Shown piece after piece: positions 1-10,527 of a DNA stretch of 64,000 bases. Positions within the stretch are counted from its first letter, which is position 1. The number at the start of each line of letters is the position of its first letter. The DNA is from Hypericum androsaemum (Eukaryota > Streptophyta > Magnoliopsida > Malpighiales > Hypericaceae). Under the pieces are notes generated by a model that was not told where the DNA came from, did no database searches, and saw only the letters and a list, made by a program, of their open reading frames with translations. The DNA lies in NCBI GenBank assembly GCA_963995505.1, contig OZ023190.1, positions 11,092,092 through 11,156,091 of the forward strand. The letters are read 5' to 3'. Both the position numbers and the translations under genes were made by a program.

Positions 1-399
1 AGGATTCAATCGGTGACGGACCCCACACATCACTACAAATTAAGTCTAATGGTCCAGACGCATGAAAGGAAGAGACAGAAAAAGGCAACTTGTGAATCTT
101 GCCAACACTGCAACCATGACAAATACTAGATAAATGCTTATTAGAAAAGGAAATAGACTGCGAGCGGAGTGCAGCCTTGATGACCGACAGACCAGCATGG
201 CCAAGACGCTGATGCCATACATCGAGGGAGGGAACAGATGACGTAAAGTGCACTTGAGGTTGACGCGGACGTATGGGAATGGAATAAAGCCCATTGTTAC
301 TCCGGCCTTGATGGAGCACTGCCTTCGAGACCTGGTCCTTAACAACAAAAGTATCACCAACAAACTTAACGATTACGGGGTTATCACGAGTTAGAGCAC

Positions 400-1686
400 T
401 TAGTGAGACCATATTATGTTTAGCACGGGGAACGTGTAATACGTTAGATAATGACAACTGGGAATGAGACAAAGGAAAGAAGACACGACCAGTAGAAGAA
501 ATGGGTAAGGTTTGTCCATTACCAAAGGTGACCTCGTCCGGACAGAGTACTCAGAGTGGATTGCTAAATTTCCAAGATTCGAAGTAAGGTGATGGGTGGT
601 GCCAGAATCCAGTATCCAGTGAGAGTCTCTCGGAGAGGAAGCATGATGAGCCTGTGGGTGGGGACGGCCAGAACGTCGAGTCGAAGGAAAGTCACGAGAA
701 ATATGTCCAAAGCCACGACAATTGTGACATTGGATCTCAGAGTCAGTTATTGGGCCATAAGAAGGCCCACGGTCTGAATCAGTTTTAGGGCGGCTCCCCA
801 AAATTCTGGGCCCATGTGAATTGCCGCTGCTAGGGTAGAAATCATGGCTTCCAAAGGAGCCATTGTAGCCGCCACCGGAGCTACCACGCCCCCCAGAAAA
901 GTGACCACCGCGACCGCCATTGCCACGACCACCACGTCGCCCACCCCCGCGACCGCTGGAGCCCCCAGTGCGAGTACCATAATTAACCGATGGGACCAGC
1001 TCACTGGCTGCAGTTTCGAAATGCTGGAGATTCATCTCCTCACTAAGAAGCTGCGTGTGGAGATCATCAAGTTGCACAGGGTCAAGGCGAGACTCTATGT
1101 TCCGCACAAAGGGTCGATACTCCTCAGGCAACCCATTGAGGACGTGCTCAACAATCTCATCATCAGACATCATATGGCCAAGAGCCGACAACTGGCCGAC
1201 ATAGGTCTTGGCTTTCAGGAGGTAAGCATCAATTGAGTCGGTCCCTTTCTTGAGAGCACCGATCAGATTTCTCAAACGCTTAATATTGGCACGGGAAGTC
1301 GAAGCATAGACTCGCGCGAGGCATTGCCATGCCTCACGCGCTGAGCGACAGCCAATAACTTGTGGCAGGAGAGCAGTCGAGACCGAAAAAGTGATCTTTG
1401 AGAGGATCTTTTGGTCATCCTGGAACCATGGTTCATACTCCGAATTGGGAGGAAGAGCAACATCAGCATCAACAGATCCATCATCAACAGTGGAGGACAG
1501 AGTAGCAGCAAGAGTGGGAGAGGGTTCTCGAGAAGGACCTTCAACATGGTGAAACAATCCATGACCACGGAGCATAGGCTCCAACTGAAGACGCCATAAC
1601 AGGTAGTTATCGGCTGTAAGTTTTTGTGAGAAGTGGGGGACGGGAGTGAGGAGTGGCTGAGTGGCCTGGGATTGAGAAGAAGACAT
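400..1686 (-). pseudogene. copia gag-protease reading frame, frameshifted
   Basis: This 428-codon frame begins at an ATG 70 bases inside the primer-binding site. It reads a copia gag domain (residues about 15-230, with the LTADNYLLWRLQ start), a Gly/Arg-rich stretch (about 240-290), a zinc knuckle and the protease start WILDSGTTHH. The knuckle is CHNC-x4-H-x4-F: the last Cys of the usual C-x2-C-x4-H-x4-C is replaced by Phe. Near position 530 the protease leaves the frame. A second frame continues the protease and the HxRLGH...CHGC pre-integrase motif to position 1, so at least one frameshift is present. It would make capsid and protease for the element but is probably dead. Confidence 0.85.
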
Positions 1687-1755
1687 GTTTATGACTCGAC
1701 AAGAAGAGAAAACTCAAGGAAGGATCAGAGAAAAATAGCCAGTATGAGCAAGGGA

Positions 1756-1768
1756 GGCTCTGATACCA
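1756..1768 (-). other. primer-binding site of copia element (initiator Met tRNA type)
   Basis: The minus strand reads TGGTATCAGAGCC immediately inside the LTR end. This is the usual copia priming sequence complementary to the 3' end of initiator methionine tRNA. Confidence 0.85.
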
Positions 1769-1928
1769 TGTAAGTGGTGATTTCTTATTGTATTGATGTC
1801 TACAGTAGAGTAAATTATATAGCACAGTGTCCATGACCAACAAGGTCTCTATAACTAATAGAAGTCTATCTCTATCAACGACAGGATATACATGAGATGA
1901 GATAACTATTGTTATCAGGCTATTAACA
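1769..1928 (-). repeat. 160-bp copia 5' LTR
   Basis: On the minus strand it starts TGTTAATAGCC and ends CTTACA, giving the TG...CA ends expected, and abuts the primer-binding site. A TATA-like ATATAATTT lies in the middle. Only this LTR copy is in the window, so the boundaries rest on the TG/CA ends and the primer site. Confidence 0.8.
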
Positions 1929-1972
1929 GGGATTAAGCCTAATCTCATAGTTAGTACGTATCATCTTATCAA

Positions 1973-3104
1973 TATGGTCTTAAACAAGCAAGTAGGCAAT
2001 GGTTTTCCAAACTTGCTTCAATCTTGCTTGTTTTTGGATATAGCCAATCTAAATCAAATCATTCTTTATTCACCAAGTCAGATAGATACAGCTTTATAGC
2101 ATTGCTCGTATACGTAGATGATATTATTCTGGCAGGGACATCAGAATCTGTTATTCACCAAGTCAGATAGAGACAGCTTTATAGCCTTACTCGTATACGT
2201 GGATGATATTATTTTGGCAGGGACATCAGAATCTATTATTGCAGCAACTAAGATTCATTTAGAAAGAACACTGAAATTGAAGAATCTTGGTAAGTTACAA
2301 TATTTCTTGGGACTGGAGATGGCAAGAAATCCAGATGGTATTCAGTTGTCACAAAAGAGTGGAGATATTACAGGATGTTGGTCTTCTTGGAAAACAGATT
2401 GTTGAAGATTCTAATTTATATCGTCGACTCATTGGAAAGTTAATGTATTTAACTATAACACGTCATGATATCAGCTAGATTGTACAACAATTGAGTCAGT
2501 ATTTAACAAAACCTACAGATATTCACTTGCGAGCAGCCTATACAATGCTAAAATACATCAAAGGAGTACCAGGTACTGGTCTCTATTACCCAGCAGCTTC
2601 ACATGGCAAGCTCAAGGTCTATTCTGACAGCGATTGGGCTGTTTCTATTGATATTCGGCATTTCATAACGGGGTATTGTGTTTATCTTGGAAATGCATTC
2701 GTCTCTTGGAAGGCAAAAAAGTAGTGAACAATCTCTAATTCTTTTGCAGAAGCAGAATATCGAGCACTCTCTGCAACAACACGAGAGCTTCAGTTTCTTT
2801 CCTACCTTCTCGAAGACTTACGTAATTTATTACTAGGACCAGTTTTGCTCTATTGTGATAGCCAATCTGTTATTCACATTGCTGAGAAGCCAGTGTTCTA
2901 CGAGAGGACTAAACACATTGAGATTGACCGTCACATTGTGCGTGAAAAGGTACAACTCGGGAAGGTTAAGCTTTTTCATGTTAATACCGAGTACCAATTG
3001 GCTGACATCTTTACCAAAGGATTGTCCTCTCAGCGATTTCTTTATTTAAGTCGTAAGTTGGGAATTCTGGATATACACAGCCCAACTTATGGAGGGATAG
3101 TGAA
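1973..3104 (+). pseudogene. decayed copia reverse transcriptase/RNase H remnant
   Basis: Three frames together read the C-terminal half of copia pol: the YGLKQASRQWF segment, the YVDDI catalytic motif of RT (twice, see the 85-bp duplication), YFLGLEMA, the YRRLIGKLMYL segment, then RNase H with SDSDWA, AEAEYRAL, YCDSQS and the HIEIDRH...ADIFTK end. Several stops (for example near 2478 and 2724) and frameshifts break it. Its 5' half is missing; it begins within 45 bases of the minus-strand copia LTR, so that element may have inserted here. It is an inactive relic. Confidence 0.88.
2066..2235 (+). repeat. 85-bp tandem duplication over the RT active site
   Basis: Copy 1 (2066-2150) and copy 2 (2151-2235) differ at about six positions. 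Each encodes the YVDD motif. Because 85 is not a multiple of three, the second copy lies in another frame and the first frame ends at a TAG just inside copy 2. Confidence 0.9.
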
Positions 3105-3480
3105 GGAGTTGGTAGATGTCCATCATGATGCAGAGGTACATGGTTATGAAGTGGCTTTGAAGAACCACGACAATGAAGAGGAAGAAATGATTGATGGGCT
3201 GCTTGGTATTCAAAGGCCCACGGAGAATGAACTAATGAGCTTATGGGCCCGGACCTCTTTCTAGTGTTTGTACATAGACACGTGTGTAAATACTTCGTAT
3301 AAATACTATTAGATGTGTACAGGAGAAAATAAATGGAAAATGGGTACTCTTTCCCACCAAAACACACGTGTTTTGCTTTCCCTTTCTTTGAGCTCATCTG
3401 AGCTCACCTTCACCTTCAAATCAACTCTTTTCCAAATTAAGATCAGATAACTGTTTCTCAACTTATCGACAATAGGAATG
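3101..3480 (+). repeat. probable 3' LTR remnant of the plus-strand copia relic
   Basis: It follows the RNase H end and a purine-rich GGAGGGATA. It holds a TATA box (TATAAATA, 3298-3305) and an AATAAA signal (3328-3333) in LTR-like order. No second LTR copy is visible, so the ends are approximate. Confidence 0.5.
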
Positions 3481-3786
3481 GTTGTTATCGTGATTTGAAG
3501 AAAGAGTTGGAGCATTTTTGGTCCATAAATGGGCACTTAAGCTGGAGAGAGTCTCTCATATTTCCATGAATTCGTTTCTTAGCCACGGCAAATATATTTC
3601 TATGTTGGAATCTCTCAGTCAAGGAGTGTCGATGCTCGGCTGGCCACTGGCTATAGAGTAGTAGTTCTACAAAGCCAAGATTTTGGAATGGGAGAGAGAA
3701 AAGGAGAAGAGAATTGAGAGAAGTAAATAAAAATTTGATACTTTATTTCCTCGTCATTTTTCATTTCCGCGCAGATAGCAACACGA
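3481..3786. other. intergenic stretch, nothing recognised
   Basis: AT-rich sequence between the copia relic and the L10 retrocopy. Only short open frames without family resemblance are present. Confidence 0.5.
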
Positions 3787-4142
3787 ATGGGAGAAGACAT
3801 GTTAGGCGTTATCATCAGATTAAGAAGAAGAAGCTCTATCCAAAAGTCTCGCTATTGCCGTGGTGGGTGACACGAAGATCAGGATCGATGATGTTGGCAT
3901 GAAGAAGAAGAAGAAGAAGAAGAAGAAGAAGAAGGTTGTTGATGAATTCTCAATCTGTGTGCATCTTGTTTCTTGGGAGAAGGAGAATGTCTCAAGTGAA
4001 ACTCTTGAAACAGCTCGCGTTGCTTGCAACAAGTACATGACCAAGTTTGCTGTAAATGATGCTTTCTATTTGAGGGTTAGTGTTCATCCGTTCCATGGCT
4101 TGCATATCAACAAGATGCTTATGTGCTGTAGCTGACTCCAGG
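3787..4142 (+). pseudogene. RPL10: ribosomal protein L10 (uL16) retrocopy, truncated and frameshifted
   Basis: From the ATG at 3787 the sequence follows the plant L10 N-terminus across two frames: RRYHQIK, YPK, then [50 protein letters not shown] and INKML. One base is missing just after the start and more near 3860, and the copy ends at about residue 110 of some 220 expected. A run of AAG codons (3901-3933) expands a short basic stretch to about eleven lysines. No introns interrupt the match, which suggests reverse transcription of an mRNA. The 3' half and any poly(A) tail are absent. It cannot make a working ribosomal protein. Confidence 0.85.
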
Positions 4143-4374
4143 CTTACCATTTTTCCATCGCATCATCGTTGGTGAATTTTGCTTAGTTTAGTTTATTTAT
4201 GTTAAATTTTGGAAAAAATAGATACTTTTTTTACAATTTTATTTGATTTACTAGTTTACTTTTGAAAAGGGTAGTTTGGGAATATTGAAATTTTGTTACC
4301 TTGTTTTTTAATTGAGGGACAAATGATTTCAATTTTTCAAAACTTAGAGATTAAAAAACTATTCGGTGGACCTC

Positions 4375-5416
4375 TAAGTACATTATATCAAACTTTATGA
4401 AGTCGTAAGCTTTTTTTCCTTTAATTTTTATTTGAGAAAAGTACACTTCGGTACCTTCTGAGTTTGATTTACCCATGAATCGCTAGGGGTGAGTACAAAA
4501 TCGAATCAAACTGGAAAACCACAAAATCGAGAGCAAAAAACCGAAGATTGTCCAAGCCGAAAGTAAGCTCGGTGTGCTGGTGCAGTTTTGACACCAACAC
4601 CGACAAAGTCGGTGTCATATTCGGTGTTGGTTTCTAACAAAACCGCAACACCGATACCTCGAAGGGTAAAACTTATACCAAGTATTTTTTTGGTAAAAAC
4701 TTATATCAGGTATGTGTTTGTGTCAAGGTTACTTATTTTTAATTATTTAATATCCCACCACGTCACCACCCCTCTTCTTCCCATCACACCACGTCAACAA
4801 CTCTCTTCTCCACCAAGATAAAACAAAACATATGTTTCTGCAACCCAAAATATATACCACACACCACCCAGAAAAAAAAATTGGAAGGAAGAGAGAAAAT
4901 GGCTTGGGTGTTAATTTGACCATGTCCGTTGTATGAATTACATCGATTCCATTGTCCCCCTCGCTGCTACCATCTCCATTCCTGGTAATTTCTTCTCTCT
5001 TTGTTGTACGATTTGGGTGTTAATTTGATTTTGAAATGGGCCGATAGAAAGACTAGATCTCTGTTTTCTTGAACGGGATTCGAAACTGCCGACACTGTAA
5101 AACCACAAAATCGCACCTATTACCGCGAGACCGCAAAACACGCGATTTATGTCGAAACTACCACACCGTCGGTGATGGATTCTGGTTTGAGAAACTTTCA
5201 GTTTCTGTGTCAAATGTGGGTGCAACACCGCAAAACCGAACTATGCTCACCCCTATCAATCGCTCTAAGATCCTCTGATTTTAGAGCTTTAAGTACATTA
5301 TATCAAACTTTATGAAGTCGTAAGCTTTTTTTTCTTTAATTTTTATTTGAGAAAAGTACACTTCGGTACCTTCTGAGTTTGATTTACCCATCAATCGCTC
5401 TAAGATCCTCTCATTT
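4375..5416. repeat. tandem duplication (about 130 bp x2) split by a hAT-like insertion
   Basis: A unit beginning TAAGTACATTATATC occurs at 4375-4483 plus 5264-5289 and again, uninterrupted, at 5290-5416. Removing the inserted element at 4484-5255 and one target duplication restores two adjacent near-identical copies. Confidence 0.8.
4484..5255. mobile_element. hAT-like non-autonomous element, 772 bp
   Basis: The ends are inverted: TAGGGGTGAG at left and CTCACCCCTA at right, the kind of terminus seen in plant hAT elements. The flanks are TGAATCGC (4476-4483) and TCAATCGC (5256-5263), an 8-bp target duplication with one mismatch. Subterminal motifs of the type AAACCxxAAAA-TCG recur near both ends. 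No transposase frame is visible. Confidence 0.78.
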
Positions 5417-5550
5417 GCCCATCAATTGAGTCAACTTTTTTTCAATTAAAATTATTTAGAGACTCAGACATTTAATCAGATCTTACGTATCAAAAAAATT
5501 ATTTTTTTACCACGTGGCCAGCCACGTCAGCTTTTCTAATGACATGGAAA

Positions 5551-5582
<32 letters not shown>

Positions 5583-5638
5583 ACAAGCCTTTACTATTGA
5601 TGACTAAACATGATAATTAATTGTTGTTATCTTGTTGT
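5417..5638. other. AT-rich intergenic DNA with a CT microsatellite
   Basis: A broken (CT)n tract lies at about 5549-5583. No gene is seen. Confidence 0.6.
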
Positions 5639-5746
5639 AGTTACTTAACGTTAGTCTTGGATAAGAATGTTAGAAGTTACTTAACGTTAGTGCTGGATAA
5701 GAATGTTAAAAGTTACTTAATGTTGTTTTAGGATAAGAACATTTGG
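5639..5746 (+). repeat. 36-bp tandem repeat, three copies
   Basis: Units start with AGTTACTTAA at 5639, 5675 and 5711. Copies 1 and 2 are nearly identical and copy 3 is more diverged. Downstream sequence to about 5860 holds ATATAAATATG and AATAAAAT, which resembles the U3/R part of a copia LTR, but no paired LTR or target duplication was found. Confidence 0.7.
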
Positions 5747-5944
5747 TTAGGATAACACATGTGTAATAGAAGTGGTTACTTTCCTCTAATATAAATATGT
5801 TGTCGTGAAAGATTAATTTATGACATGAATAAAATAATATATTCCCTACATCCTCTGCTTCTATTCTAACTCTCCCCCTCTCTTATTCTCTTCTTACTCT
5901 TTTCTAATTCTCTAACTCTCTACTCTCTTCTATACTTCATACTA

Positions 5945-7061
5945 GGGTTTTTACCAAATATGGTATTACTATTCATGTATAATAACCGATATGGTGTTAC
6001 TATTTAAAAATTTCCAAAAATGGTGTTCGTTTCGGAGGTCGAAAATTTTTTTCGACCTGGGGACCGTAGGTCGAAAAAATATTTCGACCTGAGACCAAAT
6101 CAAAAAATGGTTTCGACTTCCCTACTCGAAAGGGTATTTTCGATTTGGTACCCAGGTCGAAAAAAAATTTCGACCTAGGGACCAAATCGGAAAAAAAAAT
6201 TTCAATCTGGGGATCCAGATCGAAATTTTCCTTCGACTTAGGTGGATGGCCTTATCCAAAAAAAATCTCGGAAAGTGGATTTCGTTGGATTTTTGTTTCC
6301 TGATAGGGACCAAGTCGAAAATAATTTTCGATCTGGGGTTACCCAGATCGAAAAAAATTTTCTATAAATTTCGACCCCGCCCGCAATCCGCCATTATACC
6401 CCAAAAAATTTCGACCACCGCAGCTCGTCGCCGTCCGTCCTCGTCTCCGTCGTCCGGCCGTCCTCGTCGCCGTCCGTCCTCGTCGCCGTCCGTCTTCGTC
6501 GCCGTCGTCCGGCCGTCCTAGTCTCCGTCGTCCGGCCATCCTCATTTAGAAACGGTGAAGTTGTTCTTCTGTGAGGAGGAAGAAATGCTCGGAGGGGTTA
6601 TATAGACCCCAAGTCGAAATTTTATTTCGATTTCCGACCAATTACTCGACTTTTTCCCCATTTTTTTCGGATCTTGTTCAGAGTAATACCAGGTCGAAAA
6701 TTATTTTCGACCTAGGTACCCCAGGTCACCAACGAATCCCGGATTTTTTGGATAAGGCCATCCACCTAAGTCGAAGGAAAATTTTGATCTGGATCCCTAG
6801 ATCGAAATTATTTTTTCGATTTGGTCCCTAGGTCGAAAATTTTTTTCGACCTGGGTACCAAATCGAAAATACGCTTTCGACCAGGGAAGTCGAAACCATT
6901 TTTCGATTTGGTCTCAGGTCGAAATATTTTTTCGACCTACGGTCCCCAGGTCGAAAAAAATTTTCGACCTCCGAAACGAAAACCATTTTCGGAAATTTTC
7001 AAACAGTAACACCATATCGGTTATTATACATGAATAGTAACACCATATTAGGTAAAAACCC
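5945..7061. mobile_element. Mutator-like foldback element, 1117 bp
   Basis: The element starts GGGTTTTTACC and ends GGTAAAAACCC and is flanked by a perfect 9-bp direct repeat TTCATACTA (5936-5944 and 7062-7070). A 9-bp target duplication with very long inverted repeats is the signature of Mutator-like elements. The arms run about 5945-6265 and 6734-7061 and match at roughly 90 % or better by eye. Inside the arms, short palindromic modules built on AGGTCGAAA...TTTCGACCT recur many times. The core between the arms is GC-rich and differs from both. No transposase frame exists, so it is non-autonomous. Confidence 0.85.
6420..6545 (+). repeat. GC-rich CGTC/CCGTCC minisatellite in the foldback core
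   Basis: Short units such as TCGTCGCCGTCCG and TCGTCCGGCCG alternate over about 120 bases, in sharp contrast to the AT-rich arms. It could be a captured fragment or a locally expanded simple sequence. Confidence 0.7.
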
Positions 7062-7118
7062 TTCATACTACTGCAACTTATTTTCAAGCGCTGCAACATT
7101 ACATTCATAAAGTAACAA

Positions 7119-8261
7119 TTTATATCAAGGTTCATAACACCCTCTCTCCTCCTCTCCTCTCCTCTCTCCCTCTCTCATCCTTAATCTCAATCCCCTGTCT
7201 CTCTCATCCGTAATCTCAATCCCCTCTCTCTCTCATCCACTTGCGACCATCCATGTAGAATCTTTCATATATGGATCACAAGCATTTAAGACCCAACCCT
7301 ACATACCTAGAAATCTTCTCATATATAATGATATCATCACTTCACACATTTCTATCACAAATTAATGTTATTTCTTATAAATTAAGGAGCAAATCAATAT
7401 TATTTCCTTTGCAATCCAGGGAGAAAGTCCTCTTTTTCATATTCTTCGGGAAAGAGGAGGTCTAGAGGTAACAACCCTAATGGTAGTGCTGGAATTTAAC
7501 ATCGGACACAACCACCATAGGCTAGTGATGGTGCTGGAGGCCTAGCACCCAACTACCCACTTTGACTCCCTTACCTAGGAACCCTCCTCCTTCGCCTTCT
7601 ACTTCCCCCACCACCACTAAGATAGTCTAATCCCTGATGGTGGTGCTGGTGGCTTCCAATTACTCTGCTCTCATACCTGCACCACCACTTCCTACTACTA
7701 GATTGGTGCCTTGTGATTTGATCTGCCTTAGTTGTGCGGGTAGTAGGAGTAGAGTAATTGAAAGTCACCAGCACCATCAGGGATTGGACTGCCTTAGTAG
7801 ATGTGGTGGTGGTGGAAGTAGTAGGTGAAAGAGGAGAGTTCTTAGGTGAGGGATAATAGCACATGGTTGGATACTAGGCCTCTGAGCACCATCATTAGCA
7901 TGTGGTAGTTTTGGTTGATGTTGGGTTCTAACACTACCATTATGGTTGTTACCTCTCGATCTCCTCTTTTTCAAAGAAAATGGAAAAAAGGACTTACTCC
8001 CTAAATGACCATGTATGGAATTAAATTAATTTTCTCCCTGACGTATAAGGAATAGTATTGATTTGTGATAAAAATGTAGGAAGGGAGGGTAACGTTATGT
8101 AGAATAATAGGGTTAGGCAGGCGGGGCTGGATCTTAAATGTTGTTGATCCTACATGGAAAGGAAGGGAGGAGAGAGGGAGTGGATTGAGGTTACACATAA
8201 TACTAGCCACAACCATCATCGTTTATATCAAGGTTCATAACACTAGCCACAACTACCATCG
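7119..8261. repeat. palindromic unit 1
   Basis: Left arm to about 7685, loop near 7690-7730 (AGATTGGTGCC, TGTGATTTGATC), right arm from GTGCGGGTAGTAGG to about 8220. Its 3' boundary carries a short extra duplication of the GTTTATATC-AGGTTCATAACAC junction (8221 and 8261). Confidence 0.8.
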
Positions 8262-9401
8262 TTTATATCTAGGTTCATAACACTCTCCTTCCCTCTTCAT
8301 CCCTCCCCTTCTCCTCCATCTCTCTCTCATCCTTAATCTCAATCCACTCCCTCTCTCATCTGTAATCTCAATCCTCTCTCTCATCCACAGGCGGCCATCT
8401 AGGGAGAATCTTTCATATATGGATCACCAGCATTTAAAATCCAGCCCTACCTACCTAGCCTTATTCTTCTAGACATCGATTCCATCACTTTACACATTTT
8501 CATCATAAATTAATATTATTTCTTCTACATTAAGGAGCATATCAATATTATTCCTTCCATCAATCCTATGAGAAAATCCTCTTCTTCATCTTCTTCAAGA
8601 AAGAAGAGGTCTAAAGGTAACAACCCTAGTAGTGCTGGAATCTAACATCAGCCACAACTACCACAAGCTGATGAAGGTGACCGGGGGCCTAGTATCTAAC
8701 CACCCGCTTTGACCCCCTTACTTAGGAGCCCTCCTCCTTCGCCTACTACTTCCCCCACCATTACCATTAAGACAGTCAAATTCCTGGTGGTGGTGGTGGT
8801 GGTGCTAGTGACTTCCAGTTACTTTGCTCTGCTACCCGCACCATCGCTTCCTTCTACTGGATTGGTGTCGTGTGATTTGTGCGGGTAGTAGGAGCAGAGT
8901 AATTGGAAGTCACCAGTACTACCAGTGTTTGGACTGCCTTAATTGAGGTGATGATAGTAGAAGTAGAGAGTGAAGGAGAGAGTTTTTAAGTAAGGGATAA
9001 TGGCAGATGGTTTGGTACAAGGCCTCAAGCCACCATCACTAGGTTGTGGTGGTTGTGCTGATCTTGGATTCTAACACTACCATTAGGGTTTTTACCTCTT
9101 GATCTCCTCTTTTTCGAAGAAGAGGGAGAAAAGGACTTGCTCCTTGGATGGCCATATATGGAATAATAATTATTTGCTCCCTGATGTAGATTGAATAATA
9201 TTGATTTGTGATAGAAATGTGTAAAGTGAGTGTATCGTTATATAGAAGGTTAGGTGGGTAGGGCTGAGTCTTAAATATTGTTGATCCATACATGGAAGCT
9301 TCTCTCTGGATAGCTGTCTGTGGATGAGAGAGGGTTGGAAGAGAGAGGGAGTGGATTGAGGTTACATATGAGAGAGGTTAATAACACCAGCCACAACCAC
9401 T
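8262..9401. repeat. palindromic unit 2
   Basis: Same design as unit 1, with its loop near 8845-8880. GGT repeats at 8788-8812 enlarge the left arm slightly. Confidence 0.8.
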
Positions 9402-10527
9402 AAGGTTCATAACACTCTCCCTCCCTCTCTCTCCTCCCTCCCTCTCTCATTTTTAATCTCAATCCACTCCCTCTCTCGTCTGTAATCTCAATTCTCTCTC
9501 TCATCCATAGGGGGGCATCCAGGGAGAATCTTTCATATATGTATCACCAATATTTAAAATCCATCCGTACCTATCTAGTCTTATTCTCCGATATAACTTT
9601 TCCATCACTTTGCACATTTCCATCACAAATCAATATTATTCCTTCTACATTAAGGGTCAAATCAATATTATTCTTTCCATATATGGTAGTTCTATGAGAA
9701 AGTCTTCTTCTTCATATTCTTTGGGAAAGAGGAGATCTAGAGGTAATAAACCTAGTAGTGCTGGAATCTAACATCAGTGACAACCATCACAGGCTGGGGA
9801 TGGCTGGGGGCCTAGTACCCAACCACCCTAGGAACCCTCCTCCTTCACCTTCTACTTCTCCCACCATCACCAATAAGACAGTCAAATCCCTGGTGGTGGT
9901 GCTTGTGACTTTCAATTACTCCGCTCTACTACCAGCACCAATACTTTCTACTACTTGATTGGTGTCATGTGATTTGTTCTGTCTTAGTTGTGCGGGTAGC
10001 AGGAGCAGAGTAATTGGAAGTCATCAGGCACCACGAGATATTTGATTACCTTAGTTGAGGTAGTGGTGGTAGAATTAACGAGTGAAGGAAGAGAGTTCTT
10101 AAGTGACGGGTAATAGCAGGTGGTTGGGTACTAGTCCCTTAGCCACCATCACTAGCCTGCAGCGGCTGTGGTTAATATTGAGTTCTAACACTACTATTAG
10201 GATTTTTACCTTTTAATCGCCTCTTTTTCGAACAAGATGGAGAAAAGGACTTGCTCCCTAGATGGTTATATATATAGAATAATATTGATTTGTTCACTGA
10301 TGTAGAAGGAATAATATTAATTTGTGATGGAAATATGAAAATAGAGGGTATCGTTATATAGAATAATATGGTTAGGTTGGCAGGTCTGGGTCTTAAATGA
10401 TGTTGATCCATACATGGAAGCTTCTCCCCATATGGCTTCCTGTGGATGAGAGATGGAGGGAGGAGAGATGGAGTGAATTGAGATTACAGATGAAAGAGGT
10501 TCATAACACTAGCCACAACCACCATTG
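9402..10527. repeat. palindromic unit 3
   Basis: Same design. The loop lies near 9945-9990 and shares the GATTGGTGTC, TGTGATTTG loop core with units 1 and 2. Confidence 0.8.

Larger units (their letters stand above)
1..1928 (-). mobile_element. Ty1/copia LTR retrotransposon, 5' part, cut by window edge
   Basis: Reading on the minus strand, the order is LTR (1928-1769), primer-binding site (1768-1756), gag, aspartic protease and the start of the GAG-pre-integrase/integrase region, which runs off position 1. This order and the DSG protease motif are those of Ty1/copia elements. The integrase, RT, RNase H and 3' LTR must lie outside the window. The bases after the LTR (GGGAT, 1929-1933) would be the 5-bp target duplication, but the partner copy is not in view. 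Confidence 0.88.

Noticed and set aside
844..1236. 130-codon plus-strand frame
   Set aside because: Antisense shadow of the copia gag region; its Ala/Thr-rich composition mirrors the Gly/Arg codons on the other strand.
7571..7974. Open frames inside the palindromic array
   Set aside because: Frames are not conserved between the four units and shift with small indels, so they are not called as genes.
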